64,000 nucleotides of DNA, taken from assembly GCF_965232525.1 (NCBI RefSeq), contig NZ_OZ246980.1:1612001-1676000 (forward strand), written 5' to 3'. Position numbers and translations under genes: made by a program. The notes under the pieces were generated by a model that saw only the letters and a list, made by a program, of their open reading frames with translations, was not told the origin of the DNA and made no database searches. The stretch is from Bauldia sp965232525 (GTDB lineage Bacteria; Pseudomonadota; Alphaproteobacteria; Rhizobiales; Kaistiaceae). Positions 1-8,588 of this stretch are shown here, one piece after another. How positions within the stretch are numbered: the first letter of the stretch is position 1; each line of letters begins with the position of its first letter.

Positions 1-2
1 TT

Positions 3-524
3 CGTTTCCAGCACGGTTTCGAGGCGCCGGTTCGCGCGCGCCTGGAGCCGTTCTACGATGTTCTTCGGCGCGTTCAGGGACGGCTCGAGACCGACGCGCC
101 GCTGCCCGATCCGGACATGGCGGGTCGGGGCCGAGTGCGGGTTTTCGACTCGGGCAGCGACCGGAACAGATATGTCGACGGCATCGCCCTCATCGCCCGG
201 GTGGCTGAGTTGCGTGGCGCGAGCGCACTGCATGATCGCAGTAACCAGCTGCTGGCGGCGCTCATTCCCCGCTTCGCCAAGCGCTTCGGCTTCATCGTGG
301 CACTAGACTCGGGTCTCTCGTACTTCCTTCCGATCTTGAAGGAACCGGTCGTGCCCGAAGCCGACGGCCGATTCCGCTACATCTCGGAACGCGCTGCCAA
401 CGGTCCCGTCACTGCCGGTGTCGTCGGTGGCACCACGATCGACCGCGAGGACCTGTCGCTCGAAGCGCATCAACGCGAGTTCGCCGGCGTCGTGGATCGA
501 TTCCACAGCCTGGGCTTCTCTTAG
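3..524 (+). CDS. Unidentified protein, C-terminal part (5' end outside window)
   Basis: The frame is open from the first bases of the window to a TAG at 522-524, so about 173 codons of a longer gene are present. I do not recognise the family. The product looks soluble and globular, with alternating hydrophobic stretches (for example LIARVAELRG and FGFIVALDSGLSYFLP) and no membrane segment or signal peptide. It ends 33 bases before the stop of the convergent aldolase-like gene. Its place next to a sugar kinase and aldolase makes a role in carbohydrate metabolism possible, but that is only inference. The first ATG inside the window (117) is unlikely to be the true start because the frame continues upstream with protein-like composition. 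Confidence 0.55.
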   Translation, partial: RFQHGFEAPVRARLEPFYDVLRRVQGRLETDAPLPDPDMAGRGRVRVFDSGSDRNRYVDGIALIARVAELRGASALHDRSNQLLAALIPRFAKRFGFIVALDSGLSYFLPILKEPVVPEADGRFRYISERAANGPVTAGVVGGTTIDREDLSLEAHQREFAGVVDRFHSLGFS

Positions 525-557
525 ATCGTCGGCGGTCACGGTCGATCCGGTTCTGGT

Positions 558-1562
558 TTACGCCGAGGCGGCTTCCCTGAGGACGGCTTCGGTGATCTCG
601 CTGTCCTCGTCGAGTGAGCGGATCGGCGCGATGCCCTTGACCTTCAGGGTGGCCTGATAGGACCGGACCGCTTCCAGCGGCATCATTTCGCCATCGGCGA
701 CCCGACGCATATGGTCGACGATGTCGACCTGGCTTTCGGCGAGATTGATCTTGCGGCCGAACAGCGCGACGCGCGCGCCGTATTTCTCAGCCTGGTAGAG
801 GAGTTCGAAGGTATCGCGATGGGTTCCGGCGCCACCGCCGAGCACGCCGACAACAAGCTGGGGATCGTAGGCGACCAGTTCTTCCAGTGCCGCCGGGCCG
901 TTGTACGGGTATTTGAGGAACTGTGGCCGCTTGGCCTTCAGGACCCCGGAAAGGCAGCGGGCCAGATTATCGTTGACGAACTGGCCGACCGCCTCCTTGG
1001 GAATGCCCGCATCGATGTTGGGATTGAACACCTCGAGGAAGTAGGTGATGCCGTTGGCGACGGCGTCCTCTCGGAAATCGTTGAACGCTTCGAGCGAGCG
1101 CAAATCGGCGTCGAGGTCGTTGACGAAGGTGATCGAGTAGAGGCCGAGGTCCGACAGGCCGGCCGTGGCGATGTCCTTGAGGACCGGGGTGCGGAACGGC
1201 CTGGACGGCCCGAGTTTGCCGTAGCCGTTGGGCCGCGCACCCCAGATGTCGGAGGTGTCGTTGGCCCTGAACGCCGGCTTCACCGCGCTGCCCTTGAAGG
1301 CGCCGGCCTCGGTTAGCAGTTCCAGGTTCGACGGCGAGACCAGCATGATGTCGAGTTGGTCCTGCCGAACGATCTCGGTAATGACGTCGAGAAACTCCGC
1401 GCGTGTGCGATGACGGACGAAGGCGCCATCCGCATCCCGAACCGGGCCGGTCGCCGGAATCGGATTCGACATGTCGCCATCCTTGGCGTCGGCGATGATG
1501 AAGTCGCCCTTGGCGTAGTTGCCAGCGCGGATCTTGGCGAGCTTGGTGTCAAGGCGAAACAT
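558..1562 (-). CDS. Putative class I aldolase-like TIM-barrel enzyme
   Basis: The 334-residue product resembles the FbaB/LacD/DeoC group of Schiff-base aldolases in overall pattern. A lysine at about residue 217 in FLKYPYNG sits where such enzymes carry the substrate-binding lysine. It is followed by a glycine-rich phosphate-binding type loop GGGAGT at 242-247 and FGRKI at 268-272. There is no signal peptide, so it acts in the cytoplasm. It lies directly downstream of, and on the same strand as, the ADP-dependent-type sugar kinase (69 bases apart), so the pair probably phosphorylates a sugar and then cleaves the phosphorylated product. The substrate cannot be read from the sequence. A non-aldolase isomerase fold is the main alternative. 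Confidence 0.65.
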   Translation of the reverse strand: MFRLDTKLAKIRAGNYAKGDFIIADAKDGDMSNPIPATGPVRDADGAFVRHRTRAEFLDVITEIVRQDQLDIMLVSPSNLELLTEAGAFKGSAVKPAFRANDTSDIWGARPNGYGKLGPSRPFRTPVLKDIATAGLSDLGLYSITFVNDLDADLRSLEAFNDFREDAVANGITYFLEVFNPNIDAGIPKEAVGQFVNDNLARCLSGVLKAKRPQFLKYPYNGPAALEELVAYDPQLVVGVLGGGAGTHRDTFELLYQAEKYGARVALFGRKINLAESQVDIVDHMRRVADGEMMPLEAVRSYQATLKVKGIAPIRSLDEDSEITEAVLREAASA

Positions 1563-1631
1563 GCGTGCTCCTCGTGAAAGGCTGGAGAATTGAAACGCGC
1601 CCGGAGGTGGGCGTTGACGACGATCGATGGG

Positions 1632-2903
1632 TCATGGTGACGGGGCCGATGCGGCTCGCGGCCGGTCTTGCGCGCTCGCGTCGTTCGACGATCCGCCGAG
1701 GACGAGCAGCGTGCCGGCGAGGAACGTGTCGCCAAGCCCGATGGTCGCGGCCGGCTTCTCCAGATAAGGGGCCGGACAGCACACGATCGACCAGCCGTCG
1801 CGCTGCCGGGAGGGCGGCAGCGGTGGTGTTCGAAACCGTGCGCCGTCCGGCAGTCGGTCGGGAACGGCGAAGTAGCCCGCGGCGGCGCGCGCGGCGGCAA
1901 GCAGACAACCGATCATCAACGCCTCGCGTTCGCGCTCGGGATCGCCGCGGGTCACGGTGAAGGCCCAGTCGTCGGCGTGGATGCAGATCCGCTCCAGCGC
2001 ATGCGCTTCGGCGAGATGTTGGGCCGCCACGTCGGGCGATGTACCGGCCTGGGTCAGATCGGTGAGCTCCGACAGGCTCATCCCCAGCGACGTCGCGACC
2101 GGCATGAGCCGCTCGAGCGTCTGATCCCGTTGCTCGGGACCGTGGAAGTCGCCGAGTTCCACGTGAACGATTTCGAGGCCGGCGCGGCGCCAGGCGCTCG
2201 CGGTATCGGCGGCGTAGTCGAACTCCGCCGCTGCGTCCTCCGGCGCGATCTCGTTGAAGCCGCAGAGGACTCCTGCGCCGGCGTGGGCCGCCGCTTGAAC
2301 CGAAGCGCGGACGAAGGCGGCATCGTGCTGCAGCGGATCGTGATCGAAGCGAACGATGGTCCGCGACGAGCGCGGCACCCGGCGCTCGCCGATCGTCTCG
2401 CCGGCCGTGAACTCGAAGACATAGTGTGGCGACCGCTCGCGACCGGCGGGCGACAGAGACGAGATCGGCACCAGTCCGTCGTCGCTCGCCACCAGCGTAT
2501 CGGGATGGAGCACCGTCAGTTGGCCGGCGGTGCGGTCTTCGAGTGCGATCAAGGAACGGGCGCCCAGTTCGGCAAGCATATAAGCGGCTTGAGCGTTGGT
2601 GCCGCCGATCGCGCGACGACCGGTGACATGATCGTCGATCCATCTCGGGCCGCCCGGCCAATTGACGAACAACTCGCCGCCGATCCCGTTGAGCGCGCGT
2701 CGCTCGAGTTCGGCAAGCAGGGCCACGGCGTCCGGGTTCTGGTTGGCCGCGGCGCTTAAGGGTCCGACGGTTTCGTGGAAGGACAGATAGACGTCGACGC
2801 AGGTGCTGAAGCCACCAATGGTCAGGCGTGATCGCTTGGCGAGTTCCGGCAGCCGCGCGATGAGCGCGGTGTAGGCTTCGGACCAGGCGCGCGCCGTTGT
2901 CAT
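1632..2903 (-). CDS. ADP-dependent phosphofructokinase/glucokinase-family sugar kinase
   Basis: The product is about 423 residues from the ATG at 2903; the open frame reaches further upstream but that part is arginine-rich and not kinase-like. Ribokinase-fold marks are present: the sugar-binding motif IGGTNAQAA near residue 99, and the catalytic-base loop GLGDTFLAGT near 389. The segment VHVEL (about 246-250) and the motif SLGMSLSEL just after it match the acidic metal-binding motifs of ADP-dependent kinases better than those of ordinary PfkB kinases, although the usual Asn of the second motif is Ser here. Members of this family are best known from archaea and animals. The gene is upstream of the aldolase-like gene and divergent from the DeoR regulator. 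ADP use is inferred from family resemblance only. Confidence 0.7.
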   Translation of the reverse strand: MTTARAWSEAYTALIARLPELAKRSRLTIGGFSTCVDVYLSFHETVGPLSAAANQNPDAVALLAELERRALNGIGGELFVNWPGGPRWIDDHVTGRRAIGGTNAQAAYMLAELGARSLIALEDRTAGQLTVLHPDTLVASDDGLVPISSLSPAGRERSPHYVFEFTAGETIGERRVPRSSRTIVRFDHDPLQHDAAFVRASVQAAAHAGAGVLCGFNEIAPEDAAAEFDYAADTASAWRRAGLEIVHVELGDFHGPEQRDQTLERLMPVATSLGMSLSELTDLTQAGTSPDVAAQHLAEAHALERICIHADDWAFTVTRGDPEREREALMIGCLLAAARAAAGYFAVPDRLPDGARFRTPPLPPSRQRDGWSIVCCPAPYLEKPAATIGLGDTFLAGTLLVLGGSSNDASAQDRPRAASAPSP

Positions 2904-3075
2904 GGTTTGTCGACCGCCCGGCTGGCGCGTCTTGGTTTGAGCGGCCGCGGTCCGGCCCACCCGGATGGCGAGCCGTTGCGGGCGCCTTGCCATCGGCACC
3001 GGGTCGTCCCGCCAAGCCTTGAGCGCCTCCCGGATATCATCGCCTTACCGCTCGCTGGATTGCTTTTTTTTGCAT

Positions 3076-3091
3076 TTATATGCGAATATAA
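3076..3091. promoter_or_regulatory. AT-rich inverted repeat between sugar kinase and DeoR regulator
   Basis: TTATAT and ATATAA are separated by GCGA in the AT-rich centre of the divergent intergenic region. It could be an operator or part of overlapping promoters for the kinase and the regulator. No matching second copy is seen. Confidence 0.3.
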
Positions 3092-3197
3092 GCCTCATTG
3101 CCATTTACTAGATGCGTAAAACAGCAAGGTCAAGCTGGCATCGGCGGCGAAATGCGATACCGTGCGGCCGAGTCGCTTGGAACTCTCGGGGTCTGGG

Positions 3198-4022
3198 ATG
3201 CCTACGGCAGAGAAAACCCGCTTATCGACGCAACTCGGTCGCGCAGACAGCGACTTTGCGCTCCCCGCGCGCCGGAGAAGCGAGCTTCTCAAGGTGGCAA
3301 AGACGCGGGGATCGATCACTGTGACCGAGATCGCCAGCGAGTTCGCGGTCTCCACCGACACCATCCGTCGCGACCTTGATTATCTCTCCAGCCGCGGCCT
3401 GCTCACCCGAACCCACGGCGGCGCCGTTCCCGTCGACGGGTTCATGGACCGTGACACCCCGGTCGCCATCCGCGTCAATGCCCGGGCGTCGGAGAAGGGG
3501 CGGATCGCCAAGGCCGCGGCCGCGCTGATCGTTGACGGCGAGACCCTGATCATCAACGGCGGATCGACCACCCGGGCGTTCGTCGGGGAATTGGGCGCCC
3601 TGCGCAACCTGACTATCGTCACCAATAACCTCGGCGTCCCCGCGGCGGTGCTGCCGAACACCGCGCGGGGCGTGTATCTTCTCGGCGGTCACGTCCGCCA
3701 GGAGTTGCAGGTCACCATCGGCGCGGTTGGCTTTGCGGACGCCGGTCCGATCAGCGCCGATACCGCCATCATCGGCGTCGGCGGCGTCTCTGCCTCCGGG
3801 CTTTCAACCACCATGCTCGAGGAATCGACGATGATCGCGGCGATGATGGAATCGGCGCGCCGGGTCATCGTGCTCGCCGATGCGGCCAAGTTCGGCGCCA
3901 CGGTTCTGGCCCACATCGCGCCGCTGAAGCGCGTCCACCTGCTGGTCACCGATGCCGAGCCGCCTCCTGACCTGATGGTCGCGCTCGGCGAGGCCGAGGT
4001 CGAGGTCATCGTCGCCGGCTGA
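3198..4022 (+). CDS. DeoR-family transcriptional repressor
   Basis: The ATG at 3198 gives 274 residues, the usual size for the family. The N-terminal winged helix-turn-helix is clear (VTEIASEFAVSTDTIRRDLD followed by a turn and RTHGGAVP). The C-terminal sugar-phosphate sensor domain has the usual NGGSTTRAF loop and the GVGGVSASGLST and DAAKFG segments. DeoR proteins generally bind a phosphorylated sugar intermediate, which fits a pathway that begins with a sugar kinase. It stands between the divergent kinase-aldolase pair and the CUT1 transporter, so it probably controls both. The direct repeats at 4223-4255 are a good candidate for its operator. Confidence 0.88.
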   Translation: MPTAEKTRLSTQLGRADSDFALPARRRSELLKVAKTRGSITVTEIASEFAVSTDTIRRDLDYLSSRGLLTRTHGGAVPVDGFMDRDTPVAIRVNARASEKGRIAKAAAALIVDGETLIINGGSTTRAFVGELGALRNLTIVTNNLGVPAAVLPNTARGVYLLGGHVRQELQVTIGAVGFADAGPISADTAIIGVGGVSASGLSTTMLEESTMIAAMMESARRVIVLADAAKFGATVLAHIAPLKRVHLLVTDAEPPPDLMVALGEAEVEVIVAG

Positions 4023-4182
4023 CTCGCCGGGCATCCTATCAGAACACGTTACGTCGCCGTTGCCGTTCAAGGGCGGCACCCTGCGCGGGCGCTGCTCAGC
4101 CGGCCGACTCGCGGCTCCGTCCCGGCCGCAATGACACCTCCGTTTTGGCTTCCAGATGCGACTTCGTGCGCGACCGGCTTGC

Positions 4183-4211
4183 TTGACGGGTCTCTGATAC
4201 ACTGATAAAAC
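4183..4211 (+). promoter_or_regulatory. Probable sigma70-type promoter for the CUT1 transporter genes
   Basis: TTGACG (4183-4188) and TAAAAC (4206-4211) are spaced by exactly 17 bases and match the consensus at five and four positions. The expected start of transcription, near 4218, falls just before the direct repeats, which is a typical place for a repressor to bind. Confidence 0.45.
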
Positions 4212-4222
4212 AGCAAAACATT

Positions 4223-4255
4223 GCGTTTTCTCGCTTGAATAAGGCGTTTTCTCGC
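4223..4255 (+). promoter_or_regulatory. Two direct repeats GCGTTTTCTCGC, candidate DeoR-family operator
   Basis: The 12-base sequence occurs perfectly at 4223-4234 and 4244-4255, 21 bases apart start to start, which is two helical turns. Direct repeats are common as DeoR-family binding sites. They lie directly downstream of a predicted promoter and upstream of the transporter genes. Confidence 0.5.
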
Positions 4256-4405
4256 GTGTAGGGTCGATGCTCGGCCGGCCGTCGGAGGCTGACGCGGGCT
4301 GACAGTCAGCGGTCTGCGGGAGGGGCGGATCGGGGCTGGTCTGGATAGTGAAGGAGCCTGCGTCCGCGTCGTCCAGGCGGAGGCGGGCCTAACTGGGAGG
4401 AAGAT

Positions 4406-5653
4406 ATGACGTTCCGAAAAACTGTGCTGCTGTTGAAGTCGACGGCTGTTGCGCTTGCGCTCACCGCGACCGGCGCCGCGGCTGAGGCGAATCTCGAGTT
4501 CATCCAGTGGTGGGAGCCGGAGCTTCCGGCCGGTGCGTTGCGCGAGATCATGGATGATTTCGAAGCGCAGAACCCGGGTATCACCGTCGAACTGGTCAGC
4601 GGCCCGTACGCCGCCACCCGCGATCAGATCGTCATCGGCGCAGCGTCCGGGACGCTGAGCGACGTGGTCGGTCTCGACGGGGCGTGGGTGAACGACCTCG
4701 CCAAGCAGAACGCCATCGCCGCGATGGACCCGCTGATGCAAGCGTCCGATTTCGATTCCGATCAGGTCGCCGCGATCATCAGCCTTAACGGCAACAGTTA
4801 CATGTTCCCGGTGGCTTCGTTCGTCTATCCGGTGTTCATGAACGTCGACCTGCTCGAGGAATCAGGCGTCGACACGATACCGACGACACGCAGCGAGTTC
4901 GTCGACGCCGCGCGGAAGCTCACCGACGAATCGAAGAACCAGTATGGCTGGGTCCTGCCGCTGTCGTTGCAGGCGCCGAACGGCATCCAGAACGACGTGA
5001 TGTCGTGGGTCTGGGCGTCGGGCAAGAGCATGCTGAAGGACGGCCAGCCCGATCTCACCAACCAAGACGTGGTCGGAACGCTGGAGTTCGTCCAGTCCAT
5101 GTACGATGAGGGCCTGATCTCGCCTGGCGCCTTCGCCAAGAAGGAGCAGGACAAGGTCGAGGAATTCGTCAACGGCCGCGTCGCGATGATGGTCGACTCG
5201 TTGGCGCACATCAATCTCATCCGCGACCGCAATCCGGACCTCAACTTCGCCATCACCGCGGTGCCCGCCGTCGACGGCTACGACGGCGCGCGTGGGCTGC
5301 CCTATGCCTCCTGGGGGATCGGCATCGCCGAGAACAGCGAGCATAAGGAAGAAGCGTTCAAGCTCGTCTCGTATCTGATGAGCCCGGAAGTGAACGCCAA
5401 GCTGGTATCGATCGCCAACGCGTTCCCGGGCAACGTCAACGCCGAGCCTGATTTCGTGACCACCGACGAGCTGTTCGCGACCGCGTTCGAGATCTTCCAG
5501 AACGGTTATCTCGCCAACGAGTTCGTCGGCCTGCCGGTGGCCGAGGAACTCATGCGTCAGTTGGGTGTCGAGGTTCAGCAGATGCTCGACGGCAATCAGA
5601 CGGCCGCTGAAGCCGCTGCCAAGGCGCAGACCAAGTGGGAAGCGGAGTTCTAG
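4406..5653 (+). CDS. CUT1-type ABC sugar-binding protein
   Basis: This 415-residue periplasmic binding protein starts with a cleavable signal peptide (positive N-terminus, hydrophobic core, AAA before the mature protein at about residue 26). The mature protein has the pattern of family 1 extracellular solute-binding proteins: an early FIQWWEPE strand, IVIGAASGTLSDVVGLDG, and a C-terminal region in which many residues flank YLMSPEV. A good ribosome-binding site (GGAGGAAG) precedes the ATG. It is followed by two permease genes but no ATPase gene. The ligand is probably a mono- or disaccharide that is the substrate of the neighbouring kinase and aldolase. Confidence 0.9.
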   Translation: MTFRKTVLLLKSTAVALALTATGAAAEANLEFIQWWEPELPAGALREIMDDFEAQNPGITVELVSGPYAATRDQIVIGAASGTLSDVVGLDGAWVNDLAKQNAIAAMDPLMQASDFDSDQVAAIISLNGNSYMFPVASFVYPVFMNVDLLEESGVDTIPTTRSEFVDAARKLTDESKNQYGWVLPLSLQAPNGIQNDVMSWVWASGKSMLKDGQPDLTNQDVVGTLEFVQSMYDEGLISPGAFAKKEQDKVEEFVNGRVAMMVDSLAHINLIRDRNPDLNFAITAVPAVDGYDGARGLPYASWGIGIAENSEHKEEAFKLVSYLMSPEVNAKLVSIANAFPGNVNAEPDFVTTDELFATAFEIFQNGYLANEFVGLPVAEELMRQLGVEVQQMLDGNQTAAEAAAKAQTKWEAEF

Positions 5654-5687
5654 GTTTTTCCGCTGACTGTGCAGAAACCCGACGTTC

Positions 5688-5715
5688 GAGCGGCGCGCCG
5701 GCTGGTGCGTCGCTC
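5688..5715 (+). ncRNA. Strong RNA hairpin between binding-protein and permease genes
   Basis: A stem of 12 pairs (two are G-U) closes a four-base loop, 34 bases after the binding-protein stop. No T-run follows. Hairpins here are known to protect binding-protein mRNA or to lower read-through, so that more binding protein than permease is made. Confidence 0.45.
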
Positions 5716-5818
5716 TTCATTTGTCGATGTTAGGCTTCGCGACGTCTACGCAATCGCCGCCGCTTGCTAGAATGAGGCCTCGGCAGGACATGTCGCCCAG
5801 CGTTTGGAGGGTGGCGCA

Positions 5819-6757
5819 ATGGTGAACTTCGTGACCCGCTCGTCATCTCCGGCAGGTGTCGCGCGCATCTTCTTCGGAGGCCGCCTGAACAGCAAGGCGA
5901 TGCGGCCGTATCTCTACATCGCCCCGGCTATCGCGCTGTTCTTCCTGCTGATGCTGTTCCCGATGGCGATGGTGTTTCGCTACTCGGTGATGGACGGGGC
6001 GATCCTCAGCCCCAATCCGACCTTCGTCGGCCTACAGAACTTCCAGCAGATTTTCGCCGATCCGGTCTTCCGTCTGTCGATCGGCAACACGCTCTACTTC
6101 ACGGTCATGAGCGTGGTCTTCCACCTCATCCTCGGTCTGTCGTTTGCCCTCCTGCTCAATTCGCGGCGGGTCAACCCGACACTTCGGAGCATCCTCAGGG
6201 TGCTCTACATCCTGCCCTGGCTGTTCACTGCCGTGATCATCGCGATCATCTGGCGCCTGATCCTCGATCCGAATGGCGTCGTTAACGCGATCCTGATGAC
6301 GCTGAACGTCATCGACTTCAAGGTCGAATGGTTCTCGTCACCGGATACCGCCATCCACGCGCTGACCTTCGTCAACATCTGGGCCGGCTACCCGCTCTAC
6401 ATGGTCACGCTGCTCGCGGGCCTTCAGGGTATCCCGGACGAGCTCTACGAAGCCGCGAGCATCGACGGCGCTAATGAGGCCCAGAAGCTGTGGCACATCA
6501 CGCTGCCGCAGCTTGTGCCGATCATGGTCAGCATCGCGCTGCTCGACTTCATCTGGACGATGCAGGTGTTCCCGCTGGTGTGGATGACCACCGGCGGCGG
6601 CCCGATCCACGCGACCGAGATGATGAGCATCTACACCTACAAGATGGGCTTCACCCGCTTCGAGTTCTCGCTCGCCTCGGCAAGCGCGGTGATCATCTTC
6701 ATCCTCTCGATGAGCATGACCTACTTCTACATCAAGCATCAGAAAGCCAGTCAGTGA
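5819..6757 (+). CDS. CUT1-type ABC sugar permease, MalF-like subunit
   Basis: An ATG at 5819 behind GGAGGG is preferred over an upstream TTG at 5804; it gives 312 residues. Six membrane segments can be seen, beginning at LYIAPAIALFFLLMLFP. The cytoplasmic EAA loop is present (ELYEAASIDGANEAQ) and is the contact site for the ATPase subunit. The gene lies between the binding protein and the second permease, the usual order of CUT1 importers. Because no ATPase gene is in the cluster, the transporter probably uses a shared MsmK/UgpC-type ATPase encoded elsewhere. Confidence 0.9.
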   Translation: MVNFVTRSSSPAGVARIFFGGRLNSKAMRPYLYIAPAIALFFLLMLFPMAMVFRYSVMDGAILSPNPTFVGLQNFQQIFADPVFRLSIGNTLYFTVMSVVFHLILGLSFALLLNSRRVNPTLRSILRVLYILPWLFTAVIIAIIWRLILDPNGVVNAILMTLNVIDFKVEWFSSPDTAIHALTFVNIWAGYPLYMVTLLAGLQGIPDELYEAASIDGANEAQKLWHITLPQLVPIMVSIALLDFIWTMQVFPLVWMTTGGGPIHATEMMSIYTYKMGFTRFEFSLASASAVIIFILSMSMTYFYIKHQKASQ

Positions 6758-6764
6758 TCAGGCC

Positions 6765-7610
6765 ATGAGACAGCGCCGCGCCTGGAAGTTCGATTCCACG
6801 ACCCTGTTCGTCTATCTCGGCCTTGCCGCCGGGCTGGTGTTCGCCGGTTTTCCAATCCTGTGGATGTTCTTCAGTTCGCTGAAATCGAACACCGAAATCT
6901 TTTCGCTGCCGCCGCGGATCTTGCCGGATGTGTTTACGCTGACCGCTTACGAAGCGATCTTCAGCGATCCGGTGAAGATCCGGTTCTTCATCAACTCCTA
7001 CTTCGTTGCCGGTGTCGTGACGTTCCTGACGCTGATCGTCGCCACGCTCGCCGCCTACGCGTTCAGCCGCTATGAGTTCCGGCTGAAGAAAGTCGCCAAC
7101 CTCCTGGTGATCAGCACCCAGACCGTGCCGCCGATCACCCTGATCATTCCCTACTTCGGCATGGTGGTCGCGTTCGGGATTTTCGACACCTACCTGGCGC
7201 TGATCCTGACCTACATGGTCTTCACGCTGCCCTATGCGATCCTGCTGATGACCGGGTATCTCAACACGCTGCCCAAGGAACTCGACGAGGCGGTGCTCGT
7301 CGATGGCGGATCGAGCTGGACGGCGCTCTGGCGGGTGATCGTGCCGGTCTCGATCCCCGGCATTGTTGCCACGTCGGTCTATACCTTCCTGCTCTCCTGG
7401 AACGAGTTCCTGTTCGCACTCACGCTGACCAAATCGACCGACCTCAGAACCGTGCCGATCGGTATCCAGTTACTGATGGGGCAGCACGCGTTCGAATGGA
7501 ACGAGATGATGGCGATGAGCGTGTTGGGGTCCTTGCCGCTGCTGCTTCTCTATCTCATTGCCCAGCGGTACTTCCTCGCCGGGATGACCGCCGGCTCGGT
7601 GAAGGTTTGA
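6765..7610 (+). CDS. CUT1-type ABC sugar permease, MalG-like subunit
   Basis: This 281-residue protein is the second transmembrane subunit of the importer. It has six membrane segments and a C-terminal half with the EAA loop (LDEAVLVDGGSSWTALW) and the family's SWNEFLFALTL segment. It starts 7 bases after the first permease stops, so the two are surely cotranscribed. It ends with the short GMTAGSVKV tail that is usual for MalG-type proteins. Confidence 0.9.
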   Translation: MRQRRAWKFDSTTLFVYLGLAAGLVFAGFPILWMFFSSLKSNTEIFSLPPRILPDVFTLTAYEAIFSDPVKIRFFINSYFVAGVVTFLTLIVATLAAYAFSRYEFRLKKVANLLVISTQTVPPITLIIPYFGMVVAFGIFDTYLALILTYMVFTLPYAILLMTGYLNTLPKELDEAVLVDGGSSWTALWRVIVPVSIPGIVATSVYTFLLSWNEFLFALTLTKSTDLRTVPIGIQLLMGQHAFEWNEMMAMSVLGSLPLLLLYLIAQRYFLAGMTAGSVKV

Positions 7611-7774
7611 TCCTTTCGCTAACGGACCATTCGCCCGAGCGCGCGGCCGGCACTGGCTTGCTTGCGGATCGACGTCGGGTCAGCCCTGTTTCCGTGGGTC
7701 GAAAGCGGATAAGGAAACCTGACAACGAGGCGTCGGCAGGCAACGGCCGTCGCCTCAGCAACCGGGAGACCCTC

Positions 7775-8485
7775 TTGCGCGAAAGACGGAACGGGTCGGG
7801 CGACAGCCGCGCGGCCGACCATATCGTGACGACGATCGAGCGGCGGATTTCCGAAGGAACGCTCGCCGATTCCGCGCCGCTGCCGCCCGAGCGGGTGCTG
7901 ATGGAGGAGTTCGGCGCGAGCCGCACCGTCGTACGCGAAGCGATCACCGCACTCGCCAACCGTGGTCTGATCGAAACGCGGCCACGGTACCGGCCGATCG
8001 TCCGCCGGGTCGGCTACGAGACGGTCATCGACACCACCGGGCCGATCATCCGCAAGCTCCTGAACCATCCGACCGGAGTCGAGAACCTCTACCAGACCCG
8101 GGTGTTCATCGAGCGCGGCCTTGTCCGCGAGGCGGCGATGCACGCCTCGAAGACGAACATCGGCGAACTGAAACGCGCGCTTGCCGAAAACCATGCGGCG
8201 ATCCCGAGTTCGGATGACTTCTACCGGACCGACACCGCGTTTCACCGTGTCTTCTACAAGGTACCCGGCAATCCGATCTTTCCGGCGGTGCATGAAGGGT
8301 TCGTGTCATGGCTCGCACCGCACTGGGAGCGGATGCGGCGATCGCCCGAGGACAACCAACACAATTACCGTGCCCATGAGGCGATCTACACCGCGATCCT
8401 CGAGCGCGATCCAGATGCGGCCGAAGACGCGCTGGTGGCCCATCTCGCCGATGCCTGGGACCTGGTGAGCGGGACATTCGACTGA
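7775..8485 (+). CDS. GntR-family (FadR subfamily) transcriptional regulator
   Basis: A TTG at 7775, six bases after GGGAG, gives 236 residues and the normal FadR length; longer starts would overlap the permease gene or lack a ribosome-binding site. The N-terminal winged helix-turn-helix is clear (LPPERVLMEEFGASRTVVRE). The C-terminal FCD domain keeps the metal or ligand residues in DTAFHRVFY and AHEAIYTAIL. Such regulators often respond to sugar acids. It follows the transporter and probably controls this or the neighbouring genes, giving the cluster a second regulator besides DeoR. Confidence 0.85.
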   Translation: MRERRNGSGDSRAADHIVTTIERRISEGTLADSAPLPPERVLMEEFGASRTVVREAITALANRGLIETRPRYRPIVRRVGYETVIDTTGPIIRKLLNHPTGVENLYQTRVFIERGLVREAAMHASKTNIGELKRALAENHAAIPSSDDFYRTDTAFHRVFYKVPGNPIFPAVHEGFVSWLAPHWERMRRSPEDNQHNYRAHEAIYTAILERDPDAAEDALVAHLADAWDLVSGTFD

Positions 8486-8588
8486 GACGATCGATCGACG
8501 CTCATCCGCCGGCATATCCGGATCGAACATTTTTCATCTTGTGAACAACGCGCCTTCGTCTTCGCTAACTAAAGCAGTCGGCGACCGC

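Larger units (their letters stand above)
4023..4405 (+). other. 383-base intergenic region: promoter and operator of the CUT1 transporter
   Basis: No gene is supported here. It carries the promoter and direct repeats listed separately, then an untranslated leader of about 190 bases up to the binding-protein gene. The middle part is clearly more AT-rich than its surroundings. Confidence 0.5.

Noticed and set aside
1549..3015. A 488-residue minus-strand frame overlapping the sugar kinase
   Set aside because: It is arginine-rich and low in hydrophobic pattern, while the other frame has a complete kinase fold.
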